This document shows, piece after piece, positions 1 through 13,080 of a stretch of DNA of 64,000 nucleotides. The translations under genes and the position numbers were made by a program. The stretch comes from Anodontia alba. Taxonomy: Eukaryota > Mollusca > Bivalvia > Lucinida > Lucinidae. Location: assembly GCA_964016985.1 (NCBI GenBank), contig OZ024823.1, positions 107,744,476 to 107,808,475 of the forward strand, read 5' to 3'. Numbering within the stretch: the stretch's first letter is position 1; the number at the start of each line of letters is the position of its first letter. Below the pieces are notes generated by a model that made no database searches, had not been told where the DNA came from, and saw only the letters and a list, made by a program, of their open reading frames with translations.

Positions 1-576
1 TATGTTTTCTTTTTTTCTTATATTTCCATAAAAGTATATGAGCTCCTCCATATAGAAATCAGCCATATGGGTCTATGCTGATCTTATATTTTATTATGCT
101 TTTCCACAAAAAGTTGTGAGGGTATTATGTTATACCCTCTGAAATTCTGACTGTCTGTCCATCAGCACTTCCATCATTTGTGTCTGCTCCATAACTGAGA
201 CCGTCCGAGATATTTTTACGAAACTTCAAACAATGTAAAGCACTATGTGAGGACATGCAGAACTCATGAACCTTAACCTTGGTTTGCCTACTTTTAGAGC
301 TATTCCCCTTTGACCAATGAATATAGCCATTTCTACCATGTACTGATGTCTGCACTGTAAGTTGAAAACCATTTGAGATATTATCATGGAATTTCTCACA
401 AATGTAAAGCACCCCGAGATAATGCAGAATACAAAAACTGTAACTCTGGTTAACCTACTTTTGGAATTGCGGCCCTTTGAACATAGAAGATATTGAAAAT
501 AGCCATTTGTGCTATGTACAAAAAATGGATACAATCACGTTGAATCAAAGTTAACACATGTACATGCATCAAAAAT

Positions 577-878
577 GCCCTCGGTGGCTCAGTTGGATGC
601 GCCGTCCGACTGGAGACCAGGAAGTCGCAGGTTCAACTCCCGCCGAGGTCGGCAACATTCTTTTAGTGGAGATTGATCATGAAATATTTTCTACGGTCAT
701 TCTCTCCCACTGATTCAAGAAGGGCAGTTGTCAGTTTCTGGTGAAAGAATGTGCACAATACTGGTTAACCGCTTAGAGGACTAAGCCTGCCCAGTAAACG
801 TGTGGTTAGGTAAACTGACCACGCTCGACATGACCCCATTGGGTTGACTGGGCCATAAAATCTCAACACAAACAAACA
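577..878 (+). mobile_element. tRNA-derived SINE (family A), full length
   Basis: The head 579-648 folds like a tRNA: CCTCGG pairs with CCGAGG, box A TGGCTCAGTTGG (585-596), box B GGTTCAACTCC (630-640). The body (GATTGATCATGAAATATTTTC, then GCTTAGAGGACTAAGCCTGCC) and tail GGGTTGACTGGGCCATAAAA recur in other copies. Transcribed by RNA polymerase III in intact members. Confidence 0.85.
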
Positions 879-1096
879 ATGTTGATAATATTTAGGGAAA
901 GACTAATACATCTTCCCTTTGATTTTATTTTTGACAGTTATGGCTTCTGCTTGATGTAAGTGCAGTGGCGGGGCATGTTGCAGTGCTTGCAGCACTTTTT
1001 TTTTTATCTGGAGAGGGTCATATGTTGTGGGTACTCATTAGAAGCACCTCAGTGCGGTGCTTCTAATTCTACTCACAACATATAAGCCACAAGGTC

Positions 1097-1277
1097 AGAA
1101 ACATACCTTAGTATATGTGCCAAAGATTCAGATCAGCCTGCCCTTTCACACGGTCTGATCAGAATCTTCAGTGGGTGCATTTTGGATAAACCAAGGATGC
1201 AAATTTCTTCATATAGACAATGAAGACTGATCCATGCAGGCTAATTTAACTCTGTTGGGTGCACGTCAGAAGCTATG
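1097..1277. repeat. dispersed foldback repeat with TGTGCCCAGTGAAGA motif
   Basis: GCCAAAGATTCAGATCAGCC ... CTGATCAGAATCTTCAGTGG, then GACAATGAAGACTGATCCAT. Better-kept relatives are at 16925-17130 and 45300-45530. Partial ones are near 8885, 27690 and 53690. Confidence 0.65.
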
Positions 1278-1330
1278 TTTTCACATATTGCAGCTCATAT
1301 ATTTTAATGAAGAACTGGAGAAAACTATTC

Positions 1331-1576
1331 CTGGCCCCGAGGTTATAAAACTTGTTCATGCTCAACTTAGCTGAGCATGAAATTTGTCCTGCTAATAAAT
1401 CTCAAATTACTAACAATTGCAAATTCTTGCTTGCTAAACATAGCTGAGCATGAAAATTTCTCTGCTAATAAATATGAAAATGCCAACTATTGTTGGCATT
1501 TTCATATTTATTAGCAGAGCAAATTTCATGCTCAGCTGAGTTGAGCACAGAAAAAGTTTTATAACCGCGGGGCCAG
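1331..1576. mobile_element. CTGGCCCCG-terminated inverted-repeat element, 246 bp
   Basis: CTGGCCCCGAGGTTATAAAA ... TTTTATAACCGCGGGGCCAG, with internal inverted CATGCTCAACTTAGCTGAGC and AATATGAAAATGCCAAC..GTTGGCATTTTCATATT. Single copy in the window. No clear target duplication. Confidence 0.8.
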
Positions 1577-2424
1577 AATAATCACCAAATACTCCCATTT
1601 GATAAGTCCTCTAAAATGAATTGTTTATGGTCTGTAGTAAATGATTTGATCTGGAGAAAGCTGGAAGTGAAACAGTATTTGGTCTATCAGACAACTTAGT
1701 GCTTTATAATCAATACTATTACCACATGTCCAAGCTGTGAAGAATTCGAACTTGGCCAGCAATAGTATTTTCTCATATATCCATTAAGCAGTGTTCCGGA
1801 TTACAAAAATGTGGTTGTATTCATGTCAGTCAAGTATAATAACTTTGTGAAAGAATGTCATGGCAAGGTTCTTCCCCTTGGTCAGCATTTACAAATAGTT
1901 TGAGATTGCCATATTTGAGAAGATTGAAAATGTCAGAGTTATACTGCTGAAAATTTTGTCATATATACATATTCAGGTTTGAAATACGGAATGGGAAAAT
2001 GTACCAGATAGTTGTAGAACAGTGTGTGCAGCCATGCTGTCTGGTCAAGGTATTCACAATTCACTTGAAATTTGGGCTTTCTAGAATGATTAAAGGAAAA
2101 AAAACAATAGCTGTTGATAAGTAGAGGATCCATATAAGTATTTTTTTCTTATTCCTGCATGAAAACAAATGTTGTGGGTACTCGTGCGAATCATACCCAT
2201 GAGGCAATTCCAGTGTGCAGTATGATGTATATTTTTTTGACAAAAGAAAAACATTAATAATTTTTGGTTGTATAATGTGTCTCATGGCTGTAGATAAGAG
2301 GAATATGCAAGCAGCCATTTTCTTTTCTTTTTTTTTTTATTTCTCCACGAAAATATGTTTGGAGCACTCATTTGAAATGCCTCCTCAAGATGCTTCTTAT
2401 CCATTGTAGTCTGGAGACCCTTAA

Positions 2425-2650
2425 AAGGGTAATTGGCAAACAGTGCAGATCCAGATCAGATGCCACAGAATGCTGCATCTGATATGGGTCTCCCCTGTTT
2501 GCAAATAATTCAACCATTTTTCTGTAGAATATCTAAATCATATAGCCTGACGTACCTAAAATCAAAATTTGAATCTCTGACATACCTAAAATCAAAATTT
2601 GAATCTTCCAATATATAGTGTGGGGGAGTTCATTCAGTTTACAATGGGCT
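2425..2650 (+). repeat. dispersed element ending GAGTTCATTCAGTTTACAATGG
   Basis: It contains the GGCAAACAGTGCAGATCCAG palindrome, then TAGAATATCTAAATCATATA. A second copy is at 40362-40570, about 30 bp before IFT43 exon 5, with the same order of segments. Confidence 0.65.
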
Positions 2651-3264
2651 GATGATTACCCACAACCATAGCATTTTAACCGAAAAGTACTGTTATTTTT
2701 CTTCTCCACAAAAAACATGTTGTGGGTACTTGTTAGAAGTGCCTCGGTGAGGCACTTATGAGTACCCACAACACAGATTTGCATGAGGAAATAAGAAAAA
2801 TATTAGCTGGTGCTATTCACTCTGCTTTTGTTGAGAAATAAGAAAAATATCAATAGTTTTCAGTGGAAAAAATTACCATAATTAGAGCTGTGGCATATTA
2901 TCAGAGCTGTGAAAACCCCCTGATCAGAGTGCATGGGCTTACATGGTTCACATAGACAGTATGTTGTTCCCATACCAGGTCTCATATTTTCATCTCATTT
3001 AAATTTTATCTTGTAGTTAAAACATTGCACAAAGTGTATTTATGTTAGTTAGCATTTTCAGATGTATACTAGATGGGAGTGTACAAAGTGCACTGTGTAT
3101 TTGTATAGTAACTTTTGTAAGATAATGTAAAGAAGCACATAGTTTTTATCCTGTTATTTGTACATGTATTATTATCAGATCTGCATCTCAACAAGCCTGT
3201 TCTCGAGCGTATGTAAATTGTGCTTGCCCAGCACAGATTGTATATATGTTCAGTGCGGTCTGAG

Positions 3265-3452
3265 CATGTGCTCCCTTCCGCTGACTCAAGAAGAGCAGGT
3301 CATTTTTTGGCAAAAGAATGTGCACAATATAGGTTAACCACTTAGAGGACTAAGCCTGCCCAGTGAAAGTGTGGTTAGGTAAACTGACCATGCTTGATAT
3401 GACCCCATTGGGGTTGACTGGGCCATAAAACCTCAACTCAAACTTGGCACAA
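3265..3452 (+). mobile_element. SINE family A, 5'-truncated
   Basis: Only the body and tail are present: ACCACTTAGAGGACTAAGCC, TGTGGTTAGGTAAACTGACC, GGTTGACTGGGCCATAAAAC. The tRNA-like head is missing. Confidence 0.75.
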
Positions 3453-3596
3453 AACTGTAGATAAAGCTGCTTTTCAACCAAAAGCATTAATATTTTTTTT
3501 CTTTTTTCTCCATAAAAACATATTCTATGGGTACCCACAGTATAAGTTTTTATGGAGAAATTTGAAAAATATTTATCTGGATAGCCCCTTATCTAG

Positions 3597-3890
3597 CTGG
3601 CTTTGGTGGCTAAGTCATATGCAGTCTGACTGGTGATCAGGAGGTTGCAGGTTTGATTCCCATTGCATCCAACATTCTTTCAAGGAGATTGATCATGAAA
3701 TATTTTCTACGGTCATTTCACTGATTCAAGAAGGGCAATTGTCAGATTATGGCAAAAGAATGTGCACAAGTACTAGTTAAACGCTTAGAGGACTAATCCT
3801 GCCCAGGAAAAAATGAGGTTAGGTAAACTGACCAGCTCAACATGACCTTTATAGTGTGGATCGGGCTGTTAAACTCCAAACCAACCATCC
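3597..3890 (+). mobile_element. SINE family A, diverged copy
   Basis: A head with decayed box A (TTGGTGGCTAAGTC) and box B (GGTTTGATTCC), then the body GGAGATTGATCATGAAATAT and the tail GGGCTGTTAAACTCC. It starts where a foldback MITE ends. Confidence 0.75.
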
Positions 3891-4472
3891 CTCTTATCTA
3901 GTGCTAAGGGGTATGTGTAGTTCGTAGATTTATGTCTACCAGATCTAGATACAGTTTACATGAATTTTGCATGATTTATTGAAATCCAACACATGCAGTC
4001 TGATCTGAGCATTCACTGTTTACGTATGCCCTGTAGACAGGTTTTTGTCATTACGCTGCTCATTTGTACATGTAATATGCAGGCTTTTCAGATCTTGGGG
4101 GTTTTCTTAGTGCTAACATGGTTGAGGAAGGTATTAACCAATTTTGTATAAATTGTAGGTAATATGCCAAAATAAAGAGCTAAAGAGGTTTGCTTAATTA
4201 CATGTATATGTAAATATAGAAAACACATTTATCAAAACAGTTTCTTGTGAACTACTGTATCTTTGGAGAAAACATCACATAAACTGCTTTGTCTTTCAAG
4301 AAAACATTATACAAACTACTTATCGCTGAAGAAAACTCGAGAAATTTCAGGAATAACTAGTCTAGAAGGTTCTGTTTTACATAGCCAAATGGATTCAGTA
4401 GAAAAAGTGATGAAACTCCCTTCTCAAAAGGGGATACTCTTACTGCTCTAAATGAAAAGAATTTGCTCCAGG

Positions 4473-4680
4473 TGGTATGGTAAATGTCCTAAAATTTTGT
4501 ACACCAAGGTTTTGACAAATAACATATGCAAACAGTGTAGACCTAGATCAGACTGCTCCTTCAGGAGCAATCTAATGAGGGTCTGCACTCTTTGCCATTC
4601 CACTAAGTATTTTAAGAAACAACTGCATAAAAAGCAAAATATGGCATAAAGTGTTCAAAGTTTTAGAACATTTACCGTAG
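4473..4680 (+). repeat. dispersed element with GGTAAATGTCCTAAAATTTTG start
   Basis: GGTAAATGTCCTAAAATTTT ... AACATTTACCGTAG ends, core GCAAACAGTGTAGACCTAGA..GGGTCTGCACTCTTTGCC, then CAACTGCATAAAAAGCAAAA. The right half recurs at 29476-29627, immediately after the Helitron. Confidence 0.65.
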
Positions 4681-4816
4681 TCCTTTTTGAGAAGGCAGAC
4701 AGGTGCTTTCAGGTTAGAGTGATTTCTCTTGCAAGCTCACCTTGAAAACCTTTTCAGAAAGGGTGAATTGTTGCAATTTGAATAGTGGAAAAGATGACTT
4801 CCAAGTTTTGTATTAA

Positions 4817-5021
4817 TTAACTCTTTCACTGCCACAGGCGATAATAGGCTTTTGCAAACAGCATAGATCCAGATGAAACGGCTCAATGAACCGTCTCATC
4901 TGGATCTATGCTGTTTGACATTCAGTCTTTCAACTTTACATATAAATGTCTTTACAAGCGATGGTTTGTTAAAATAAAAAAAGCAGACAACATTTCTGAA
5001 ATTTGGCACCGAAAGAGTTGA
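4817..5021. mobile_element. foldback MITE, TTAA-CTCTTTC/GCACTGCCA type
   Basis: TTAACTCTTTCACTGCCACA ... TTTGGCACCGAAAGAGTTGA. Its centre is the AACAGCATAGATCCAGATGA palindrome, related to that of the other TTAA family but with different termini. Confidence 0.75.
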
Positions 5022-5809
5022 TGGTTGTGTATATCATATTAACATTTTTTTTTTATTTTTTTTTTTTTAACTCTTTGGGCCATGATATTTGAGCAAACTC
5101 CTTTTAATGTTCCTGTTCCATGGATTTTATTTGTTGTATTACATTTATACATATAGAGCTAAAGCAGGGAACAAAAATATTTGGGCCATGCTAAGTGAAA
5201 ATGTGTCTTGTATCATATGGCATAGTTAAGGCCCAGATAAGCCTGCTCATTTATGCAGAATGATAAGGACTGTCCACACAGTTATTTGATACTGTAAAAT
5301 ATGTCAATGGAGTGTTAACAGTCTCAATGAGACTGTGTGGCTGTGGAGACTACCCAAGATAAGATTAAAAATATTTAAAGTCGGCAAGTTATACAACAAT
5401 TCAACATAAGCTCTGACTGAGCTTTTGGACTGACTACAAATATAAAATCAGCAAATGTAAAGCAGCTATAAAGATTATGCTAAAGTTAATGGCAGGAGTA
5501 TGTGTACAAAATACATACAAGTGCATGTTGTAACATTTTAAATAGCAATCATAAAATACCTGACAGGCTTCCATATCATCCAGTGAGAGATTGGGTGATG
5601 CAGCCTACTTGTTATGTACGCTGATTGTGATATCCACCATATCTGTGTGTGTGCATGAAGTTGGTGTCAAATTTCTGCATGTCACGCACACTATTTCCCA
5701 TGCAAAATATCCAGTAATGAAACATTAGCATAGCACAAGTGACTCTGACAAAATAGCAGAACAAATACCAGTACGCCAGAGGACTTGTTAAGGAGGATTA
5801 TTTGGCAAT

Positions 5810-6166
5810 TACAGTCAAACCTCAATAGCTCGAACACCGATGGCTCGTTTATCATGGCTATTTCAAACTCATTTTTGAGTCCCTACGAAATACTTCTGTT
5901 AGCTCAAGGAAACAAATATTTAGGGAAATTTTCTTATTTATCATGAAATTGTATGTTGTGTGTAATTAGAATTGCCACATTGAGGCAATTCTAATGAGTA
6001 CACTCAACATAAAATTATTGTGAAGGAAATAGAAAAAAATCCCTAAATTATCGCTATTTGCTTCCTGACCTGGCACCGTGATTAACCCTCAGTGGCTCGA
6101 ACTACCCATGTCTTGAACAATTTTCTATGGTCCCAAAGATGTTGGAGCCATTGAAGTTCGACTGTA
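5810..6166. mobile_element. mariner/Tc1-type MITE with a GTGGGTACTC-type core
   Basis: TACAGTCAAACCTCAATAGC ... GCCATTGAAGTTCGACTGTA: CAGT.. termini flanked by TA, as in Tc1/mariner. The centre (5946-6030) is the TGTTGTG..CAATTCTAATGAGTAC..CAACATA foldback otherwise seen in the TAGCTCCAGATAA family. Confidence 0.8.
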
Positions 6167-6211
6167 TTTTGGGATAGTTTTCTCCAGTTCCCCATGTTTT
6201 TATGTAGAAAT

Positions 6212-6508
6212 AAGAAAAGCCGGCCTCCATAGTGCTATTGGTAGCTCGTTTGACTGCAGATCCAAGGGTTTCAAGTTGGAATCCCAGCTCAGCCATAACT
6301 TGTGAAGATTATGAAATAATTTCTGTGGTCACTCTACCCCTTCCATTGATTCAGGAAGGGCAATTGTCAGTTACTGGTGAAAACAAGTACTGGTTAACTG
6401 CTTAAAGGACTTTAGTCTGGCCAGGAACAGTGCGAGTAGGTTAACTGACCCTGCTCAGCATCACCCTAATGGGTTGACTGGGCCATAAAGCTTCAACTCA
6501 TACACATA
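6212..6508 (+). mobile_element. SINE family A, diverged copy
   Basis: A degenerate tRNA-like head (TTGGTAGCTCGTTTGACTGC, box-B-like GTTGGAATCCC), the shared body and the tail GGGTTGACTGGGCCATAAAG. Confidence 0.7.
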
Positions 6509-7324
6509 AGAAATAAGAAAACTGTCCTAGAATTTCACCAAATACTCCTGTTTGACAAGTCTTCTCACATTTTGCATATGATCAAGACACATCATCGCTC
6601 AATGTGGCCCATTATTTAGGTGAAATTACAGATCGTATCTTCTTATTCTTTCTGAGAGAATTCTAGTAGGATATCAGAAGATTATTTCTGTGGGATGACA
6701 AGAAAATTTCATGACTGATTTGCTCATTGCAGCTTTTCTGAGATTCGGACAGAGAAAATGTCAGTAATTTGTCTCTATAGTAATGCCTAAAGCTCTAAAA
6801 TTATTTTTTAAACTGCAGCAGATAAAGATTTTCAGCTAAATTGTTTTTGAAATGCATGCCATAATTTCTTATTCATTTTTTCACCCATTTTTATTGTTTC
6901 ATAAAAGTTTTATGTATAGAAACCATGCCAGTAAACCATTTTTTTTTTAATTAGCCGTGATACTAAAGCATTTTTGTAAGAATCTTACATAAGCATCAGG
7001 TATGCTTCTTTTATACTTCATTAACTGAGGCCTATCATTTTTTCATAAACAAATAGCTAAGGCATACAGATTACAGCTCCACAGTCTTCACTGTTTGCTG
7101 TATAAAACATAGGTCCAGACAAAAGGGGTATCAACATACATATAATATTTTTCTTTTTTCCCTACAAAAACGTGGGTACTCATTAGAAGTGCCTCAATAA
7201 GGCACTTCTAATGAGTACCACATGTTTTTATGGAGAAAAAAAAAAAATGTGAACATATTTCGGTTGAAAAAAACAACAACAAAAAACGCCTTATCTGGAG
7301 CTATGATAAAATTTCTAAAAAGTC

Positions 7325-7572
7325 CTGGGCCCAGTTGTTCAAAGCTAACGACGTCGTTTGTTAACAATTTGTTAAAATTTACATCGAGTGATGCGCAAAT
7401 ATGCTGAAATTTTTTGCTGAAAAAATGTGAGTAGCTTTTGCAGTGCAAAAGCTACTCACATTTTTTCAGCAAAAAATTTCAGAAAATTGTATATTGAATC
7501 TGCTAAAATAGTTAACGAAATGGCCCTTAACGAGCTCGTTAAGCTAACGACGCTTTGAACAACTGGGCCCAG
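7325..7572. mobile_element. CTGGGCCCAG foldback MITE, 248 bp
   Basis: Termini CTGGGCCCAGTTGTTCAAAG ... CTTTGAACAACTGGGCCCAG. The interior ACGACGTCGTT and a long central hairpin GAAATTTTTTGCTGAAAAAA..TTTTTTCAGCAAAAAATTTC make almost the whole element self-complementary. No coding capacity. Confidence 0.87.
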
Positions 7573-8380
7573 ATGCTTCAATGAAAAGTGAAAATCCTCA
7601 TAAACAGGCTGGCATAGCTCTTGATAGTGTTCTTTTGATTTTTTCAGCCAAAAATATTGATTGATATTTTCCTTATTTTTCACACAAATGTAGATTGAGG
7701 GTACTTGTATAAATCACCTGAACAAGGCATTTCTGAACTTAGTTAAAAGGGAGAAATAAGAACAATATTTAGTTGGATACACTGTTATCCAGAACTCCAG
7801 CTGGCCTGAATTTCCATTGTCTTTGTCTTTCCTCTGTTTGTCATTGTTTTTCCACTGTTTGTCTTATACCTTAACAGGATTCAGTTGTAGAGAGTTTAAA
7901 TGGACACATTTCCAGATAAGGTGTGTATAGAGAACATAATTCTTGTCATTGTAGCACAAAAAACATATCTTGTGGATTCTCCTTGGAAACTGCTGCAGTG
8001 GTTTCAGTGTATACCCACAAGGTAAGTTTTGGTGCGAAAATTATCGTAAATTTGCACCACAAATATTTGTCTTATCTGTAGTTATGAGTGGAGTATGCAA
8101 GCTGGTCTGTGAAACTAGCCCAACATTTAGATAAGATATTTTACCTTGGAAAATTTACTTTATGCTGTATGTTAAAGGCATGTTCTATAGAGCCAGCTTT
8201 TACATCTCGGCAGTTTGGGCAGCTGCTTTATTGGCTTTACAGTGTTTGACAGCAGTAGAATGTAAATAACAAATGACAAGGGTCATGACTAGAGAGGACA
8301 TTACAGAGAAGTAATTGATAACAATTCTGGGATCGTTTTTCTTACTTGTAAGGAAAAAAAAATGTGGATACTCATCAGGA

Positions 8381-8555
8381 CACAGTTGTTCAAAGCTAAC
8401 GACATGGTTAGTTAACGATCCGTTAAAATTTACATTGAGTGATACACAAATATGCTGAAATGTCAGAATATTGTGTATTGAATCTGCTAAACAGTTAACG
8501 AAATGACCCTTAACAAGCTCGTTAAGGTAACGACGCTTTGAACAACTGGGCCCAG
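8381..8555. mobile_element. CTGGGCCCAG MITE lacking its central hairpin, nested
   Basis: The same termini as 7325-7572, but the central hairpin is deleted. It splits a GTGGGTACTC foldback element (about 8330-8630), separating its two halves. Confidence 0.8.
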
Positions 8556-9633
8556 AATTTAGAAGTACTTCACCGAGACTTCTAATGAATAACTATAGCC
8601 TATGTTTTTATGGAGAACTAGCGCAATTTCTAGAATTATCGTCAAATAGTCCTCCTTAACAAGTCTTCAGAGATAAGAATTTTTGCATATATCCAACCTC
8701 AGTGAGGCACTTCTAAAAGTACCCTCAGCAGATGTTTTTGATGGACAAATAAGAAAAAAATGTTTTTCTAATACTTTCTTATCTCTTATCTAGCTCTATG
8801 AAATGGGTCTGAATCTGGAAGTATTGATAATTTTTGTATTTTTCTCCAGAAACATATGAGCCATTACACGACAAAACCTACAATAAGACTTGTGCAACCA
8901 GTGAAGATTCAGATCAGCTTGTGCATCTGCACAGTCTAATCAGTCTTCGCTGATGGCATGTACCTTCTACAGCCTCCGGGCTATCCAAATAGGGATAAAT
9001 GAGAACCCTTGCCATACTGGATGGATGTACAGACTGCACCGAGTCTTTGCTGGTCACACAGGTTTTATTGCCAGGATGTTTCTAATGAATACCCACAACA
9101 TGTTTTTGTGGAGAAATAAGAAAAAACATTTATCTGGGTAACCTCTTAACTGGATCTGTGAGCTAAGTTACTTTGTGTCTTTATTGTCTGACTGTAAAAT
9201 AGGAATATGCATAGCGCACAGCAGAGATCCTGATCAGACTGGTCTGTGTGCTTTACTGTTTCCATAAGAACCACACAATGAGCATGAGTTTAGCTATTCT
9301 TGGAGTATCCAGGAATGACTCATCAGATGGCACCAATGCATAGGCTAGGATGCTTAACTGGTAAGTTGTTGCTGGGCACACATGTCCAGAGGTAATTTTT
9401 CTCACACAACGAGACATGAAAATAAAATGAGCCACTTCATGACAAAACCAACAAAATGGCATGTGCGCCCATGTGCGCCCAGCTGATCTGACTCCGCTTG
9501 GTGCACATCTGTTTGTATAGAATAATGTGAGAAAAGGGCCCTTATGCTGTATATGGGCAACAAAGACCCAGATCACCTTATTCATTCTTGCAGTTTATCC
9601 AGGACTTCTTTTTTTGGCTTACAGAATCATTCA

Positions 9634-9879
9634 TCACGAAAACATGTCTATATAATTTTGACCCCCTTAAACCCCACTTTTATATAGTAAAATGGGGGTT
9701 TACAGGGTCATACATTATTTTACATTTTTTGCTCAAAAACATAGATTGTGGGTACTCGTTAGAACCACCTCGGTGAGACAGTTCTAACAAATAACCACAA
9801 TCTATGTTTTGAGCAGAAATATGAAAAATAGTGTATTGAGGTGAAATTTTCTATATATTTGTATAGGCGTATTTTCGTA
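9634..9879. mobile_element. CACGAAAACATG-terminated element with a GTGGGTACTC-type core
   Basis: CACGAAAACATGTCTATATA ... TATAGGCGTATTTTCGTA outside, with core AAAACATAGATTGTGGGTAC..CACAATCTATGTTTTG. It is the inverse arrangement of 49889-50160. The flanking GGGGTTT/AAACCCC segment lies on one side only. Confidence 0.78.
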
Positions 9880-10816
9880 ATGGGATATTGAAAACTGTAT
9901 GGATGAACAGGAGTTCCTGATCAAACTGCATGGCTGTGTAAACTGATCTGGGCAGCTGTTGACATGTACCTATGTTGCATTGCAGATACTGACTGCAAGT
10001 TTCTGCACCAGGGTAATGGTTGATGTTAATGGTTGATGTTTGTCAGGTATTTGGTGTTAGCTTAATGTGATATGCTATTGGAGGTTTTAGGGATTCCCAT
10101 TATGACATAAAACTTGCACATGCACATCTAATTGGCTGTCAATTCATCAGCCAGCAATGTAAAAATGTAGATTTTAATCATGAAAAAAAAAATCAGGTTC
10201 TGGTTGTAGTAAATTGTAATTTTTGAAAAATGTTTTAGTACACTTTTATCTTAATATGTGCCTTCACTCAGTTTCTTAATATTTCAACAGGAAATCACAG
10301 AATTTGTATTTATTAAAGTTTGAATTCTAACATGGCACATGACAAAAGAAGAAAAATTCCTTTGGCAAATAACTATAATTTATTTATTTTTCACTATAGA
10401 TTTATTTACGATGTTTTTTTTTTTTTTTTAAGCACAGTGTAAAAATATTAACAAAACATATCACAAATAGCCACGTTCAGATGGAAAAGTAAACATCTGT
10501 ACTAGTGATACATACAGTAGAACCAGACCTTATATAATTTTGAAATTGCTTAGGATAAACAAAAAACAAAAAACACAGTCTTAAAATTGATATGTTATAT
10601 ATAAGTTTTAATATGAATTTCCTTTTTCTTTTTTCTGCATTGTTTTGGATTAATTTATCAAACAGCGCTTCAACACAGTAATTTGCCATAGAAACATTTG
10701 TTTTCCTCATTACTTCTTAGCTAGTTTGATGACCAGGGCTATCCAGTGTCTAAAGCACTGGAAATGTGTCAAAAATTAACTATTCCTTCACAGCTTCATT
10801 TCAGTATAGCAGTATC

Positions 10817-11055
10817 ATAGCTCCAGATAAAGTGGTTTTCTCAGCCAGAAAGTTTTGATATTTTTTCTTATTTCTCCATGAAAACATATGTTGCGGGTAC
10901 TCATTAGAAGAGCCTCATCAAAACACTTCTAATGAGTACCCACATGTTTTCATGGAGGAATTTCTGTCCATGAAAACGTGTTGCGAGTACTCGTTAGAAG
11001 CGTTTCATGGAGAAATAAGAAAACTATACATGGAACTCCCCCTTATCTGGAGCAA
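10817..11055. mobile_element. GTGGGTACTC foldback MITE with TAGCTCCAGATAA termini
   Basis: ATAGCTCCAGATAA ... TTATCTGGAGCA, with core CATATGTTGCGGGTACTCAT..ATGAGTACCCAC. One arm of the core is duplicated. The family is the commonest in the window; other copies or fragments are near 1020, 2695, 3459, 7113, 8330, 8690, 9070, 12170, 15955, 16580, 18040-18295, 31885-32060, 50560 and 50780. Confidence 0.8.
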
Positions 11056-11444
11056 TGCAATAGTGAGATTTTTACTTATTTAACCTTAATATGCTGAATT
11101 GAACTATTAGCTGATGACATTTTAAAATATGTCTTATTTTTCTTAGGGGAAATGGGGTTTGATGTTTCTTGATAATTCATTATGGTTCATTTAAAATGTT
11201 ATAACTGTATTTACCCTAAGTATTGGGACACCTCAACTCCTAACCATACTTGTCCTGAAATTTGAAAAAGTCTATTTTACTGCCGGCTGGTGTCTAAAAT
11301 ATTGTGTGTATGCTGCGTTCTGTGGCATCTGATCTGGGTGTATGCTATTTGCAAAGGCCTGTCTGTTCCAATACTCAGGGTTATTACAGTAGTCATATTT
11401 TCTGCATCGCCAAAGGAGATTTACATGAAATACAAAGCCCTGTT

Positions 11445-11708
11445 GGGGTGGTTGGGCGAGGCAAAGGTATTGTGTATGTATCTTACGTCACCGGGGCTTC
11501 CAACTGAGATTGCTTAAAGTTGGGCAAGGCCTGCTATCCTTGCAGCAGGTAATTGTGGAGGGGAATGTTTTTATTTCTTCGGTTTCTTCACTTTCGTTCA
11601 TTTTCCCCTTTTTCCTCTGTCCCTCTCTTTCATTTCCTCTACTATCTCTTCTGTCTCTCTTCTCCCATAAGGGTTGATGTGCTGTTAAACACCAACACAA
11701 CAACAACC
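11445..11708 (+). mobile_element. SINE-like element (family C) with target duplication
   Basis: Flanked by AAGCCCTGTT on both sides (11435-11444, 11709-11718). It begins GGGGTGGTTGGGCGAGGCAA, has a long C/T-rich middle and ends near GGGTTGATGTGCTGTTAAAC. No open coding frame is conserved among copies. Confidence 0.8.
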
Positions 11709-12963
11709 AAGCCCTGTTTTCTGAAAGGTGGGGTTTGGGACATTGCAGAATGAAAAAAAAAAAAAAAAATATCATTCCTTTTTGCTGATTTGACTAGGAG
11801 TATATTAAGGTTTAATGGGTGGCAGATGCCATACTTTAAATTTCATTTAGCTCTAGTATACAGAGTTTAAATGCAAAATATAGTTCCTGACAAAAAAAAA
11901 AAAAAAAAAAAAAAGAAAGGTAATTTAAATGAAATGCTTAAGCCCTATTTTATTTGAAAAATGAAAATAATACTTATCTTGAGTGAGATGCTGATGGTAA
12001 ATTTAGTTGTGCATATGCTGGTAAGCTTGGGGAACTCTTACCCTTTCCATTACGTTCAGTGTTCTGCCGTAGTATAATCTTTATAGCTGACAAGAAGGGC
12101 ACATGACTCATAGCTCTAGAAAAGATGTTTTTTTGTTTTTTTTATTGTTGTTTTCATCAGAAAGTATGGATATTTTTCATCTTTCATCATACAAACATAT
12201 GGGACAATTTTTATTGGTATCCACATGTTAATTTGTAGAAATAAGAAAAATATTTATTCTGAACACATGATTATCTTGAGCTTTAACAGACTGACTGTTG
12301 GTCTTGCATGTATTCTTTTTTATCAATGCCACTGTCTTAACCATTACCACTCTCTGGGCTAATCCAGCAGATGACAAATTGATATTTTTTTTATTTTTTT
12401 TCCATAAAATAGACTTTAACATTTCATACAAACTGTTTTCTTAGGAGACAATTGCATGAAATGCAGGCTTTCAAGCAGGCCTTACTTTTCCCTACTATTT
12501 TTTTTTGTACTCCTAATTTTCCCTACGTTTTTCAGAAAATGCCCTACTATCCCTACTTTTTAGTCAAAAAATGTTTGAAGCGACCAAAAATTGTAATTGT
12601 TTTCCTTGCTTATTTCACTCACTTGGAGTTTGTAAAAATCAGATTAACTTAATATGAACAGCCACGATGCAAAAGTTTATAACACATTTTTACTTCAGTT
12701 GTAACTCCTTTTTTGGAACATTTATTTGGTATTTCATTTCCATGGGGTAATGTAGCATTATTGTTCAGAGAAAACTTTGTTTGCTTATTATATCTTTTTC
12801 TAAGTCTGAAAATGCTCAGAACATCCCTTCTATTCCTACTTTTCATGATTGAAATTCCTACTTTTGCCCTACTTTTTCAAAATTTTGAGCCCTACTTCTT
12901 TATCCCTTCTTTTTCATTGGAGGACACTTAAAAGCCTTGAAATGTCAAAACCCATTTTCTTTG

Positions 12964-12998
<35 letters not shown>

Positions 12999-13080
12999 AA
13001 ATGTTGTCTGCTGAAACTTGAATTCCACAGAGTATTAATAATTAATAGTATTTGCAGCCTGTTTCGCATGTGTATGCATT

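Noticed and set aside
579..648. Stand-alone tRNA gene
   Set aside because: The cloverleaf-like head is followed by a body shared with at least five other copies in the window, so it is a SINE head. The anticodon arm is also irregular.
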